Below, piece after piece: positions 1 through 10,904 of a DNA stretch of 34,525 nucleotides. Source of the DNA: Paulinella micropora. Taxonomy: Eukaryota; Cercozoa; Imbricatea; Euglyphida. How positions within the stretch are numbered: position 1 is the stretch's first letter; every line of letters starts with the position of its first letter. Position numbers and translations under genes: made by a program. The notes under the pieces are model-generated. The model made no database searches, was not told the origin of the DNA, and saw only the letters and a program-made list of their open reading frames with translations. The stretch is taken from contig BJOX01000109.1 of NCBI GenBank assembly GCA_009731375.1, positions 807,277-841,801 of the forward strand, read 5' to 3'.

Positions 1-64
<64 letters not shown>

Positions 65-65
65 G

Positions 66-104
<39 letters not shown>

Positions 105-172
105 TACTACTACTACTACTACTACTACATATACTACTACTACCACTACTACCACTACTACTTCCACTACTT

Positions 173-246
<74 letters not shown>

Positions 247-260
247 ATTGCTATTGCTAT

Positions 261-347
<87 letters not shown>

Positions 348-385
348 CACGACTACTACTTACACTTTTAGACCACAACCTACTA

Positions 386-462
<77 letters not shown>

Positions 463-480
463 TTACTACTACTACTACTA
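1..480. repeat. (TAC)n trinucleotide tract
   Basis: Nearly uninterrupted TAC repeats, broken by a short GCT run near 220-245, a GCTATT run after it, and a 30-base non-repeat island at about 355-385. It reads as poly-L, poly-Y or poly-V in different frames, which is an artefact of the repeat. The window starts inside the tract, so its true length is unknown. Confidence 0.97.
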
Positions 481-574
481 CTCTTGCAGGTGTGTTATGA
501 AGCGCCCGTCGCTCCAATCCCTGAAAGGACGATTGGAGCTGAACTCACTAGATAGCTATACAGGAATCGAACGT

Positions 575-640
<66 letters not shown>

Positions 641-797
641 ACTCGCCACCACGGCCCCTCACATATCTCTATCTCTATCTCTATCTCCTTCTCCATCTCC
701 CTCTACACATCTATAGCTGTGTCTGTTATCCAGAACCCTTGGCGGAGGTCAAGTCTGGCTGGCAGACACCCGGGCTGGTGGTTCTGGCCCGCCTGCA
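481..797. other. Non-repetitive spacer with a CT tract and a hairpin
   Basis: About 95 bases of ordinary sequence (481-574), then a CT dinucleotide tract (575-638), then about 160 bases of mixed sequence. CCAGAACC at 730-737 is the exact complement of GGTTCTGG at 780-787, giving an 8-bp stem. GGAATCGAAC near 562 is the reverse complement of a pol III B-box-like GTTCGATTCC, but no A box accompanies it. I see no gene here. Confidence 0.6.
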
Positions 798-1359
798 GCG
801 CTACCAGGCACGGCATTTCGAAGCGCCGGTAACACCTCTCTACTTACCTACCTACCTACCTACCTATCTACCTACCTACCTACACTACCTAACTATCCCC
901 CTCTAGCACCACCGGGCACGGCATTTCGAGGCGTCGGTATCACCCTACCTACCTATCTACTTACCTACCTATCTACCTACCTACCTTCCTACCTGCCTAC
1001 CTAACTATCCCCCTCTAGCGCCACCAGGCACGGCATTTCGAGGCGCCGGTATCACCTCTTCACCTACCTATCTACTTACCTACCTAAAGTTTGTCTAAGT
1101 ATTCCGGCCGCCCCAAATTTCGGCCACCCGCAAAAAGCGTGGAATTTCGGCAAAAGTGAGGAAAAGATATTCGAAAATTCACGTTTTTTGCGGGTGGCCG
1201 GAACAACTTTTTTGAAAAGACAACAAATGTACCGTTTTTGCAACGAATTTGTTGGTGGCCGGAATACTTAGACAAATCTTATCTACCTATCTACCTGCCT
1301 ACCTACCTACCTATCCGGCTGCAGTGCCACCAGGCACGGCATTTCGAGGCGCCGGTATT
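798..1359 (+). repeat. Core array 1: GGCACGGCATTTCGAGGCGC cores in CTAC repeats
   Basis: Four copies of a core built on GGCACGGCATTTCGAGGCGC followed by CGGTAT lie at about 798-836, 889-944, 1003-1058 and 1316-1359. Copies 2 and 3 also share an upstream AACTATCCCCCTCTAGC. Each copy runs straight into CTAC or TATC repeats after CGGTAT. A MITE-like element (1085-1281) sits between copies 3 and 4, so it inserted into, or was present before, the expansion of this array. Confidence 0.8.
1085..1281. mobile_element. MITE-like DNA transposon, TA-flanked
   Basis: The two ends are inverted repeats of about 29 bp: the left end TTTGTCTAAGTATTCCGGCC (from 1090) matches the reverse complement of the right end, which finishes TTAGACAAATCTTA at 1281. 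The match has about three mismatches and begins at TA on both sides, as expected for a TA target duplication. The element also contains an internal inverted repeat, GGCCACCCGC (1122-1131) against GCGGGTGGCC (1190-1199). It has no credible open frame. TA target sites and terminal repeats are typical of non-autonomous Tc1/mariner relatives; placement in that superfamily is inference. Confidence 0.75.
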
Positions 1360-1371
1360 TATCTATCTATA

Positions 1372-1432
<61 letters not shown>

Positions 1433-1457
1433 GTCTATCTGTCTATCTGTCTATCTG

Positions 1458-1517
<60 letters not shown>

Positions 1518-1580
1518 CCTATCTACCTACCTACCTACCTACCTACCTACCTACCTACCTACCTACCTACGTCCTTACCT
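1360..1580. repeat. TATC then CTAC tetranucleotide tract
   Basis: About 160 bp of TATC with TGTC variants, changing to CTAC from about 1515. The YLSI/YLPT frames over it are repeat translations. Confidence 0.95.
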
Positions 1581-1615
1581 ACCTACCTACCTGCCTATGT
1601 TATCTAGACATCAAA

Positions 1616-1661
1616 ATGGCCCCCGCCCTGGCGCGCTCCCACAGTGACGTTCGCTGTACAG
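1616..1661 (+). CDS. Possible short coding exon (weak)
   Basis: An island of GC-rich unique sequence between microsatellites. It opens with ATG in a good initiation context (A at -3, G at +4) and ends in CAG directly before GTGAGG, a near-consensus splice donor. The frame reads [15 protein letters not shown] plus a split codon. No partner exon can be seen and I do not recognise the peptide. It could equally be chance sequence flanking the repeats. Confidence 0.2.
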
Positions 1662-2010
<349 letters not shown>

Positions 2011-2012
<2 letters not shown>

Positions 2013-2533
2013 GAGATATCGACTAATGTCAGAAAAAAGGAGCTTCTGATTTCGTCAACCAAGGAAGTCTGTGGGTAAAGTATTAACCCGATGCCCAGCT
2101 AAGCCGTGATGTTTGCACGGTATACAGGCGATACCAAAATCTCCCTAGTACCAGGCGGGGCCAGGGCTCGTTCCATAAAGCGCCCCTTGCAGAACGTGCT
2201 CCCACCTCCATTACAGAGGGCCCAGTAAGCAGATGGAGTTTCGAGACTGTTCGACAGTCTAGTATAAACCGACAGAGCACTGTGGGTTTTATTCCGGGCT
2301 CAACAAGCGAGAAAGGGCACCCTGAGGGAACAGGATTGTGCTTCCCGTCGCTATTTCGGCATGTGACTTATGGGCGTATGGCTAGGCACACATAAGGCAC
2401 CCCACCACGGGCCCAGCACACCCACACCATCCCCTAATTCTCTGTCTGTCGACAGATGGCACCCATTTCAAAAAAACCAAGCCCAAGGGAGGGTCAGTGA
2501 CACCTCAAGTGGCCTTGGTTCGCTCCGTGGAGT

Positions 2534-2536
<3 letters not shown>
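2011..2536 (-). mobile_element. Dispersed element E2, longest copy
   Basis: Repeat family seen at least six times in this window. On the minus strand it ends in GTCGATATCTCATC and then runs into TATC repeats. This copy reaches furthest upstream, to 2536, including a segment seen otherwise only at 18155-18200. It lacks about 12 bases near 2130 that other copies carry. There is no open frame with recognisable protein content. The fixed end next to a fixed microsatellite and the 5'-truncated sister copies are what a LINE or SINE family would show. I cannot name the family. Confidence 0.8.
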
Positions 2537-2572
<36 letters not shown>

Positions 2573-2701
2573 CATAGATAGATAGATAGATGGATAGATG
2601 GATAGATAGATGGATAGATAGATGGATAGATAGATGGATAGATAGATGGGATGGATAGATAGATGGATAGATAGATGGATAGATAGATGGATAGATAGAT
2701 G

Positions 2702-2745
<44 letters not shown>
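2537..2745. repeat. GATA/GGAT tract
   Basis: GATA repeats with a central zone (2590-2700) where GGATAGATAGAT recurs as a 12-base higher-order unit. It joins two minus-strand E2 copies. Confidence 0.93.
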
Positions 2746-2747
<2 letters not shown>

Positions 2748-2922
2748 GAAATATCGACTAATGTCAGAAAAAAGGAGCTTCTGATTTCGTCAACCAGGAA
2801 GTCTGTGGGTAAAGTATTAACCCGATGCCCAGCTAAGCCGTGATGTTTGCACGGAAGGGACTGATACAGGCAATACCAAAGCTCCCTAGTACCAGGCGGG
2901 GCCAGGGCTCGTTCCATAAAGC
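2746..2922 (-). mobile_element. E2 element, 5'-truncated
   Basis: Same family and orientation as the copy at 2011-2536. It keeps the terminal part and stops abruptly at GTTCCATAAAGC, where a GATA run begins. It carries the GGAAGGGACTGATAC stretch that the longer neighbour lacks, so it is not a simple duplicate of it. Confidence 0.8.
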
Positions 2923-2972
<50 letters not shown>

Positions 2973-3083
2973 TCTATTCGCAGTGCAGGTATACAATGAT
3001 TGGCTTATTTATATTTTAATTTAATTATTTACTTATTTACTTATTTACTTATTTATTTATTCATTCATTCATTTTTTTTTTGT

Positions 3084-3114
<31 letters not shown>

Positions 3115-3250
3115 TTCATTTATTCATATATTCATTTATTTATTTATTTATTTATTTATCTATTTATTTATTCATTCATTTCTTTATTTATTTTATTTTA
3201 TTTATTTTATTTTCATATTTATTTATTGATTTGGTTTGTTTATTTGCTTA
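2923..3250. repeat. GATA tract then (TTTA)n tract
   Basis: GATA to about 2972, 25 bases of unique sequence, then about 240 bp of ATTT/TTTA repeats with TTCA variants. No gene visible. Confidence 0.93.
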
Positions 3251-3275
3251 TGTATGCATGTACACGCCAATCACT

Positions 3276-3471
3276 ATGTATGTATGTATGTATGTATGTA
3301 TGTATGTATGTATGTATGTATGCACGTATGTATGCACGTATGTATGCATGTATGTATGTATGTATGTATGTATGTATGTATGTATGTAGGAGAGAGACTT
3401 GCTTATGTTAAGTCAGCATGTAGTATGTATGTATGTATGTATGTATGTATGTATGTATGTATGTATGTATG

Positions 3472-3503
<32 letters not shown>

Positions 3504-4220
3504 TGCATGTATGTATGTATGTATGTATGTATCGCAGGAGGGAGACTTGCTTATGTTAAGTCAGCATGTAGTATGTATGTATGTATGTATGTATGTATGT
3601 ATGTATGTATGTATGTATCGCAGGAGGGAGACTTGCTTATGGTAAGTCAGCATGTAGTATGTATGTATTTATGTATCTACGTATGTATGTATGTATGTAT
3701 GTATGTATGTATGTATGTATGTATGTCAGGAGGGAGACTTGCTTATGTTAAGTCAGCATGTAGCACGTCCTTTGTGCGAACCAACGGTAAATATCTATGT
3801 ATGTATGTATGTATGTATGCATGTATGTATGTATGTATGTATGTATATATGTATGTATGTATATATGTATGTGTATGTATGTATATATGTATGTATGTAT
3901 GTATGCATGTATGTATGTAGCACGTCCTGTGTGCGAACCAACGGTAAATATCTATGTATGCATATAAAGAAATATGTGTATATAAATATGTGTATATAAA
4001 TATGTATAGATATGTTTTTATATGTAAATATATATGTATATGTATGTATGTATTTATGTATGTATGTATATGTTAAGTCAGCATGTAGCACGTGCTTTGT
4101 GCGAACCAACGGTAAATATGTATGTATGTATGTATGTATGTATGTGTGTATGTATGTATGTATGAATGTATGTATGTAGCACGTCCTGTGTGCGAACCAA
4201 CGGTAAATCTCTATGTATGC
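3276..4220 (+). repeat. Core array 2: TATG repeats with GACTTGCTTATG/ACCAACGG cores
   Basis: TATG repeats interrupted by seven related cores. The first half (GGGAGACTTGCTTATG then TTAAGTCAGCATGTAG) occurs near 3388, 3533, 3617 and 3726; the second half (GCACGTCC, GTGCGAACCAACGGTAAAT) occurs near 3762, 3917, 4085 and 4177. The copy at 3726-3790 carries both halves joined, as does the one at 4069-4118 in part. So one ancestral core of about 75 bp appears to have been partly amplified in each direction. Confidence 0.85.
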
Positions 4221-4537
4221 ATACAAAGAAATATGTGTATATATATATATGTATCTATATATATATATTTATATATATATGTAAACTTATGCATTCATGT
4301 ATGTCTTTGTGCGATATGCAGGGTCTTTCAGGTAGAACTTTATTAATATAAATATATATATATATATATATAAATATATATATAGATATATAGATATATA
4401 CATAAATATATATATATATATAAATGTATATATATATATATATAAACTGATGTGTTCATGTATGTCTGTGTGCGATATGCAGGTTTTTCAGGTAGAACTT
4501 TATTTATGTAAATATGAATATATATATATGTATATAC

Positions 4538-4598
<61 letters not shown>

Positions 4599-4654
4599 TT
4601 CTGGGTCCTGAAAGACCTGCATGTCGCACACAGACATGCATGAACACATCAGTT

Positions 4655-4688
<34 letters not shown>

Positions 4689-4811
4689 AATATATAAATA
4701 TATAAATATATAAATATATATATAATATATATGTATATATATATTCATATTTACATTAATAAAGTTCTACCTGAAAGACCTGCATATCGCACACAGACAT
4801 GCATGAACACA

Positions 4812-4850
<39 letters not shown>

Positions 4851-4968
4851 TGTATATATATGTATATATATATATATGTATATATATATATCATCAGTTT
4901 ATATATAAATATATATACATATATATATATATCGTGTACAAATACATATATATATTTATATGTATATA

Positions 4969-5011
<43 letters not shown>

Positions 5012-5083
5012 TCATGTATGTCTGTGTACGATATGCAGGTCTTTCAGAACCCAGAACTTTATAAATATAAATATGAATATATG

Positions 5084-5123
<40 letters not shown>

Positions 5124-5230
5124 TGTATGTATGTATGTCTCTGTTCCAGTCCGCACAGGCAAGATGGTCTCTTTCAGGACCCAGAACTTTATACATACAA
5201 ATATGAATATTATGTATATATATAACATAT

Positions 5231-5263
<33 letters not shown>

Positions 5264-5410
5264 TATATATCTATCTATATATATGTATATATATTTTTTT
5301 TAAATATATATATACATATACATAGATATCTTAAGATAACTTATATATTTAGGTCTATCTATGTGATATGTAGGTTTTTCAGGGACACAAGTTCTGGGTT
5401 GGATGTAAGC
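4221..5410. repeat. Core array 3: TA-rich tract with cores in both orientations
   Basis: TA/TATG-rich sequence holding about seven copies of a 55-80 bp core containing TGTGCGATATGCAGGT and CTTTCAGG..CAGAACTTTAT. Plus copies: about 4288-4345, 4444-4517, 5007-5085, 5117-5215 and a partial one at 5352-5405. Minus copies: about 4597-4657 and 4745-4820. A CT-like GA run (4577-4598) and a TG run (5243-5262) are also present. Frames over it are repeat translations. Confidence 0.8.
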
Positions 5411-5414
5411 CTCT

Positions 5415-5640
<226 letters not shown>

Positions 5641-5646
5641 ACTCAG

Positions 5647-5736
5647 GTCCCCCAGCTATGTCGCACCTGAGATTCTTCTTCTTAAACCGTACGGTCCAGA
5701 AGTGGACATTTGGAGCTTAGGCATCGTCATCTACAG
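5647..5736 (+). CDS. Internal exon of a CaMK-group protein kinase
   Basis: Thirty codons' worth of sequence bordered by CTCAG at 5642-5646 and GTCA from 5737, so it has AG and GT splice borders. It starts with the last base of a codon and ends two bases into one, keeping length a multiple of three. The peptide [20 protein letters not shown] continues IWSLGIVIY. It contains the APE motif (codons 5663-5671, kinase subdomain VIII) and the D-x-W-S-x-G motif (5705-5722, subdomain IX). These bind the activation segment and stabilise the catalytic loop in Ser/Thr kinases. The wording YGPEVD-W-S-G is closest to calmodulin-kinase-type enzymes, CaMKIV-like; this assignment is from family knowledge and is not secure from 30 residues. 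Neighbouring exons are not in view: both flanks are TATC repeats, so the introns are microsatellite-filled. It could also be a pseudogene or a captured exon. Confidence 0.75.
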
Positions 5737-5740
5737 GTCA

Positions 5741-5764
5741 CACTATCCATGTATCTATCTATCC

Positions 5765-5826
<62 letters not shown>
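5741..5826. repeat. TATC tract
   Basis: Fills the gap between the kinase exon's donor and the E1 element. Confidence 0.95.
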
Positions 5827-5827
<1 letters not shown>

Positions 5828-6278
5828 CCTGGAGACGGTCTCTGCCACTGGCAACTCAGCCTGGGGTTCAGATCTAACTATCTCCTACAATGACGATTTT
5901 GTGTCCGCCGTTAATCGCGCGCAGCGCAAGGGCTAAACAGGCAACCAACTCCTGACCATGGCTGATGAAGTCGGGGCGTGATGCAAAGGGTTGATGAAGT
6001 CGGGGTTGTAGAAGGTAACTCACAACGAGCGTGAACTCCTGAAACCTCGACTTGCTTGTGGCATCATCTCCTTAGGGCACACGCTCCTGGGGAGTGTTCT
6101 AGTGTTGTCCCGTATAGTTCAAAAGGGCTCGGCTACCTTTCGGCTTGAACTGGGCACAGACACCAACCACAGCGAGACAGTGGTTGGTGTGCAGCTTGGC
6201 CGGTGCTGAAAGTTCTTGTCCGGGGGTAGTATAGGAGGCCATGGCTTTTCAAGCTAAGCCACGCCCATAGATTAAACA

Positions 6279-6279
<1 letters not shown>
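5827..6279 (+). mobile_element. Dispersed element E1, complete copy
   Basis: A 450-bp family present three times (here, 10507-10904, and inverted at 20249-20698). It begins CCCTGGAGACGGTCTCTGCC and ends CCCATAGATTAAACA, with TATC repeats at both ends. It carries TGATGAAGTCGGGG twice, about 24 bases apart, either of which could pair with CCTCGACTT downstream. It also holds a perfect 10-bp stem, CACCAACCAC (6161-6170) against GTGGTTGGTG (6180-6189) with a 9-base loop. No protein is recognisable. It is likely a non-autonomous retroposon, inferred from copy structure only. Confidence 0.8.
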
Positions 6280-6649
<370 letters not shown>

Positions 6650-6659
6650 NNNNNNNNNN
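6650..6659. other. Assembly gap (10 N)
   Basis: Ten N between TATC repeats and the truncated 5' end of an E2 copy. Confidence 0.99.
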
Positions 6660-7119
6660 AATGGGTGCCATCTGTCGACAGACAGAGAATTAGGGGATGG
6701 TGTGGGTGTGCTGGGCCCGTGGTGGGGTGCCTTATGTGTACCTAGCCATACGCCTATAAGATACATGCCGAAATAGCGACGGGAAGCACAATCCTGTTCC
6801 CTCAGGGTGCCCTTTCTCGCTTGTTGAGCCCGGAATAAAACCCACAGTGCTCTGTCGGTTTATACTAGACTGTCGAACAGTCTCGAAACTCCATCTGCTT
6901 ACTGGGTCCTCTGTAATGGAGGTGGGAGCTCGTTCTGCAAGGGGCGCTTATGGAACGAGCCCTGGCCCCGCCTGGTACTAGGGAGCTTTGGTATCGCCTG
7001 TATCAGTCCCTTCCGTGCAAACATCACGGCTTAGCTGGGCATCGGGTTAATACTTTACCCACAGACTTCCTTGGTTGACGAAATCAGAAGCTCCTTTTTT
7101 CTGACATTAGTCGATATCT
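6660..7119 (+). mobile_element. Dispersed element E2, plus-strand copy
   Basis: Near full-length, starting at AATGGGTGCCATCTGTCGAC after the gap and ending GATATCTCATC before TATC repeats. It includes the GGAATAAAACCCACAG segment; the AATAAA in it could act as a polyadenylation signal but nothing else supports an LTR. It matches the copy at 2011-2536 over essentially the whole length apart from small indels. Confidence 0.82.
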
Positions 7120-7258
<139 letters not shown>

Positions 7259-7267
7259 ATGTTTTCC

Positions 7268-7316
7268 ACATACATACATACATACATACATACATACATA
7301 CATGCATGCATACATA

Positions 7317-7358
<42 letters not shown>

Positions 7359-7645
7359 TACATACATACATACACACATGCATACATGCATACATACACA
7401 CACACACACACATACATACATACATACATACATACATACATACATACATACACACGTACGTACATACATACATATACTCACACATACATACTTGCTAGAT
7501 AACAAGAGTACGGCCGATGTAAGACATACATACATACATACATACATACATACATACATACATACATACGTACGTACGTACATACATACATATACTCACA
7601 CATACATACTTGCTAGATAACAAGAGTACGGCCGATGTAAGCTTG
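7268..7645. repeat. TACA/TTAC tract with a 120-bp tandem duplication
   Basis: TACA and TTAC repeats, plus a duplicated segment containing CTTGCTAGATAACAAGAGTA and CGGCCGATGTAAG, seen at about 7460-7522 and 7580-7642. The second copy leads into TATC rather than TACA. Confidence 0.88.
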
Positions 7646-7650
7646 AAGCA

Positions 7651-7673
7651 TATCTATCTATCTATCTATCTAC

Positions 7674-7736
<63 letters not shown>

Positions 7737-7756
7737 ACTATCTATCTATCTATCTA

Positions 7757-7822
<66 letters not shown>

Positions 7823-7856
7823 GGTATCTATCTATCTATCTATCTATCTATCTAGG
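7651..7856. repeat. TATC tract
   Basis: Nearly pure TATC with one AACT, one ATC and one AGGT interruption. Confidence 0.96.
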
Positions 7857-7860
7857 TAAC

Positions 7861-9285
7861 AAAAGCATGTCCGATTACAAAGCCAAAGCAAAAATCATAG
7901 AGGTAAACGCCTATCCTTTTGTATGTAAAAACATGTATGTATGTATGATGACATGGTTGAAGCAAAATTCATAGAGGTAAACGCCTATCCTTTTGTATGT
8001 ATTTATGTATGTATGTATGTATGTATGTATGTATGTATGTATGTATGCATGTATGCATGTATGCATGTATGTATGTATCATGGTTGAAGCAAAAATCATA
8101 GAGGTAAAGGCCTATCCTTTTGTATGTATGTATGTATGTATGCAAGTATGTATGTATGTAAATTTTATGTATGTATGTATGTATGTATGTATGTATGTAT
8201 GTATGTATGTATGATCACAAGGTTGAAGCAAAAATCATAGAGGTAACCTCCTATCCTTTGCTTGTATGTATGTATGTATGTATGTATGTATGTATGTATA
8301 ATCACATTGGAGCAAAAATCATAGAGGTAACCGCCTATCCTTTTGTATGTATGTATGTATGTATGTATGTATGTATGTATGTATGTATGTATGTATGTAT
8401 GATCACATGGTTGAAGCAAAAATCATAGAGGTAACCGCCTATCCTTTTGTATGTATGTATGTATGTATGTATGTATGTATGTATGATCACATGATTGAAG
8501 CAAAAATCATAGAGGTAATCACCTATCCTTTTGTATGTATGTATATATGTATGCATGTATGTATGTATGTATGTATGAATATATGTATGAATGTATGTAT
8601 AATCACATTGAAGCAAAAATCATAGATGTTAACCGCCTATCCTTTTGTATGTATGTATGTATGTATGCATGCATGTATGTATGTATGTATGTATGTATAA
8701 TCACATTGAAGCAAAAATCATAGAGGTAAACGCCTATCCTTTTTATGTATGTATGTATGTAGTGTATGTATGTTATGTATGTTTGTATGTATGTATGTAT
8801 GTATTTATGTATTTATTTATTTATGTATTTATGTATGTATGTATGTATGTATGTATGTATGTATGTATGTATCTATGTATGTGTGTACCAAAAATCATAG
8901 AGGTAGCAGCCTCTCTTTATGTATGTATGTATGTATGTATACATGTATTTATACATACATGTATTTATGTATGTATGTATGTATGTATGTATGTATGTAT
9001 GTATGCATGTATGTATGCATGTATGTATGTATGTATGCATGTATGTATGTATGTATGTATGCATGTATGCATGTATGTATGTATGCTTACAAGAATGAAG
9101 CAAAAATCATCCAGGAAGCCGCTTCTCCTTTTGTATGTATGTATGTATGTATGTATGTATGTATGTATGTATGTATGTATATATGTATGTATGTATATAT
9201 GTATGTATGTATATATGTATGTATGTATATATGTATGTATGTATGTATGTATGATTACGTAGAGGCAACCGCCTATCCGTGTGTA
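7861..9285 (+). repeat. Core array 4: twelve GCAAAAATCATAGAGGTAA cores in TATG repeats
   Basis: A core reading (GATCACATGGTTGAA)GCAAAAATCATAGAGGTAA then CCGCCTATCCTTTT occurs at about 7883, 7947, 8078, 8212, 8300, 8401, 8485, 8601, 8699, 8888, 9085 and 9252. Every copy is followed by GTATG repeats starting at the same base, and the TATG spacer length differs each time. Copies at 8212-8744 are the most alike; those at 8888, 9085 and 9252 are the most eroded. In one frame the core reads EAKIIEVTAYPFVCMY, but stops and indels in neighbouring copies argue against a protein. Confidence 0.9.
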
Positions 9286-9319
9286 TGCATGTATGTATGT
9301 ATATATGCATGCATGTATG

Positions 9320-9350
<31 letters not shown>

Positions 9351-9551
9351 TGTATGTATGTAGGTAGGTAGGTAGGTAGGTAGGTAGGTAGGTAGGTAGG
9401 TATAGATGAATGTATGAATGTATGTATGTATGTATGTATGTATGCATGCATGCATCCATGCATGCATGCTGCATGTATGTATGTATGTATGTATGTATGT
9501 ATGTATGTATGTATGCATGCATGCATGTATGTATGCATGTATGTATGTATG
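9286..9551. repeat. TATG tract with GTAG and TGCA blocks
   Basis: TATG repeats with a pure GTAG block at 9358-9402 and alternating TGCATGCA blocks near 9443-9470 that are self-complementary. Confidence 0.93.
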
Positions 9552-9587
9552 TATTAGTATGGTAGGATGCTGCTTGGAGTATGTATC

Positions 9588-9619
<32 letters not shown>

Positions 9620-10285
9620 TGCATGTTTGTATGCATGTATTCATGCATGCATGCATGCACGCATGCATGTATGTGTGTATGTGTGTATGTATGTATGTAT
9701 GCATGTATGTATTTATGTATGTATTACCATGGTAGGATGTTGCTTGGAGTATGTATGTATGTATGTATGTATGCATGCATGCACATGCATGCATGTATGT
9801 ATGTATGTATGTATGTGTGTATGTGTGTATGTATGTATGTATGTATGTATGTATGTATGTATGTATGTATTACTATGGTAGGATGCTGCTTGGAGTATGT
9901 ATCTATATTTATGTATGTATGTATGTATGTATGTATGTATGCATGTATGTATGTATGAATGTATGTATGTATGCATGCATGCATATTTGCATGCATGCTT
10001 GCAGGAATGCATGCAGCTGCATGCATGCATGTATGTATGTATGTATGTATGTATGTATGTATGTATTTATTTATGTATGTATTACTATGGTAGGATGCTG
10101 CTTGGAGTATGTATCTATATGTATGTATGTATGTATGTATGTATGCATGTATGCATGTATGTATGTATGTATGCATGCATGCATGCATACATGCATGCTT
10201 GCAGGAATGCATGCATACATGTATGTATGTATGTATGTATGTATGTATGTATGTATTCCTACTGTAGGATGCTGTGTGGAATTTT
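9552..10285 (+). repeat. Core array 5: five TGGTAGGATGCTGCTTGGAG cores in TATG/TGCA repeats
   Basis: The core TATGGTAGGATGCTGCTTGG plus AGTATGTAT occurs at about 9552, 9721, 9867, 10080 and, degenerate, at 10253. Spacing is 146-213 bases. Between cores the order TATG, TGCATGCA, TATG repeats, so the unit of duplication was probably the whole 150-210 bp block and not only the core. Confidence 0.88.
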
Positions 10286-10310
10286 ATAGAATCTTCCATG
10301 GCAAAGGTTA

Positions 10311-10322
10311 TTCTATATCTAT

Positions 10323-10377
<55 letters not shown>

Positions 10378-10443
10378 CCTACCTACCTACCTACCTACCT
10401 ACCTGCGTACCTACCTACCCACCTACCTACCTATCTATATCTA

Positions 10444-10506
<63 letters not shown>
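10311..10506. repeat. TATC-CTAC-TATC tract
   Basis: Tetranucleotide repeats leading into an E1 copy at the same junction (TATCCCTGGAGACGG) as at 5827. Confidence 0.95.
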
Positions 10507-10507
<1 letters not shown>

Positions 10508-10904
10508 CCTGGAGACGGTCTCTGCCACTGGCAACTCAGCCTAGGGTTCAGATCTAACTATCTCCTACAATGACGTTTTTGTGTCCGCCGTTAATCGCGC
10601 GCAGCGCAAGGGCTAAACAGGCAACCAACTCCTGACAATGGCTGATGAAGTCGGGGCGTGATGCAAAGGGTTGATGAAGTCGGGGTTGTAGAAAGGTAAC
10701 TCACAACGAACGTGAACTCCTGAAACCTCGACTTGCCCCACATCATCTCCTTAGGGCACACGCTCCTGGGGAGTGTTCTAGTGTTGTCCCGTATAGTTCA
10801 AAAGGGCTCGGCTACCTTTCGGCTTGAACTGGGCACAGACACCAACCACAGCGAGACAGTGGTTGGTGTGCAGCTTGGCCGGTGCTGAAAGTTCTTGTCC
10901 GGGG
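10507..10904 (+). mobile_element. E1 element, interrupted by gap
   Basis: Second plus-strand E1 copy, nearly identical to 5827-6230 with scattered substitutions and an inserted A. It is cut by the assembly gap at GTCCGGGG, about 50 bases short of the family's end. Confidence 0.82.

Noticed and set aside
556-575. tRNA or tRNA-derived SINE from the B-box-like GTTCGATTCC on the minus strand.
   Set aside because: No A box at the expected distance; the sequence there is a GA/CT repeat, and no cloverleaf can be drawn.
3388-3423. Telomeric or centromeric satellite interpretation of the TATG and GATA arrays.
   Set aside because: No TTAGGG-type repeats and no monomer of uniform length; tract types alternate too often.
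5960-6050. Hammerhead ribozyme in E1: CTGATGA followed later by GAAAC.
   Set aside because: The segments that should form stem II do not pair beyond two bases, and the distance between the two core motifs is too long for a typical hammerhead.
6820-6850. LTR polyadenylation region in E2 (GGAATAAAACCC).
   Set aside because: No TG...CA ends, primer binding site, polypurine tract or paired copy is seen; a tailed non-LTR element fits better.
7861-9285. CRISPR array (constant core, regular copies).
   Set aside because: The spacers are all TATG repeats of varying length and not unique sequences, cores drift, no cas genes are present and the context is eukaryotic.
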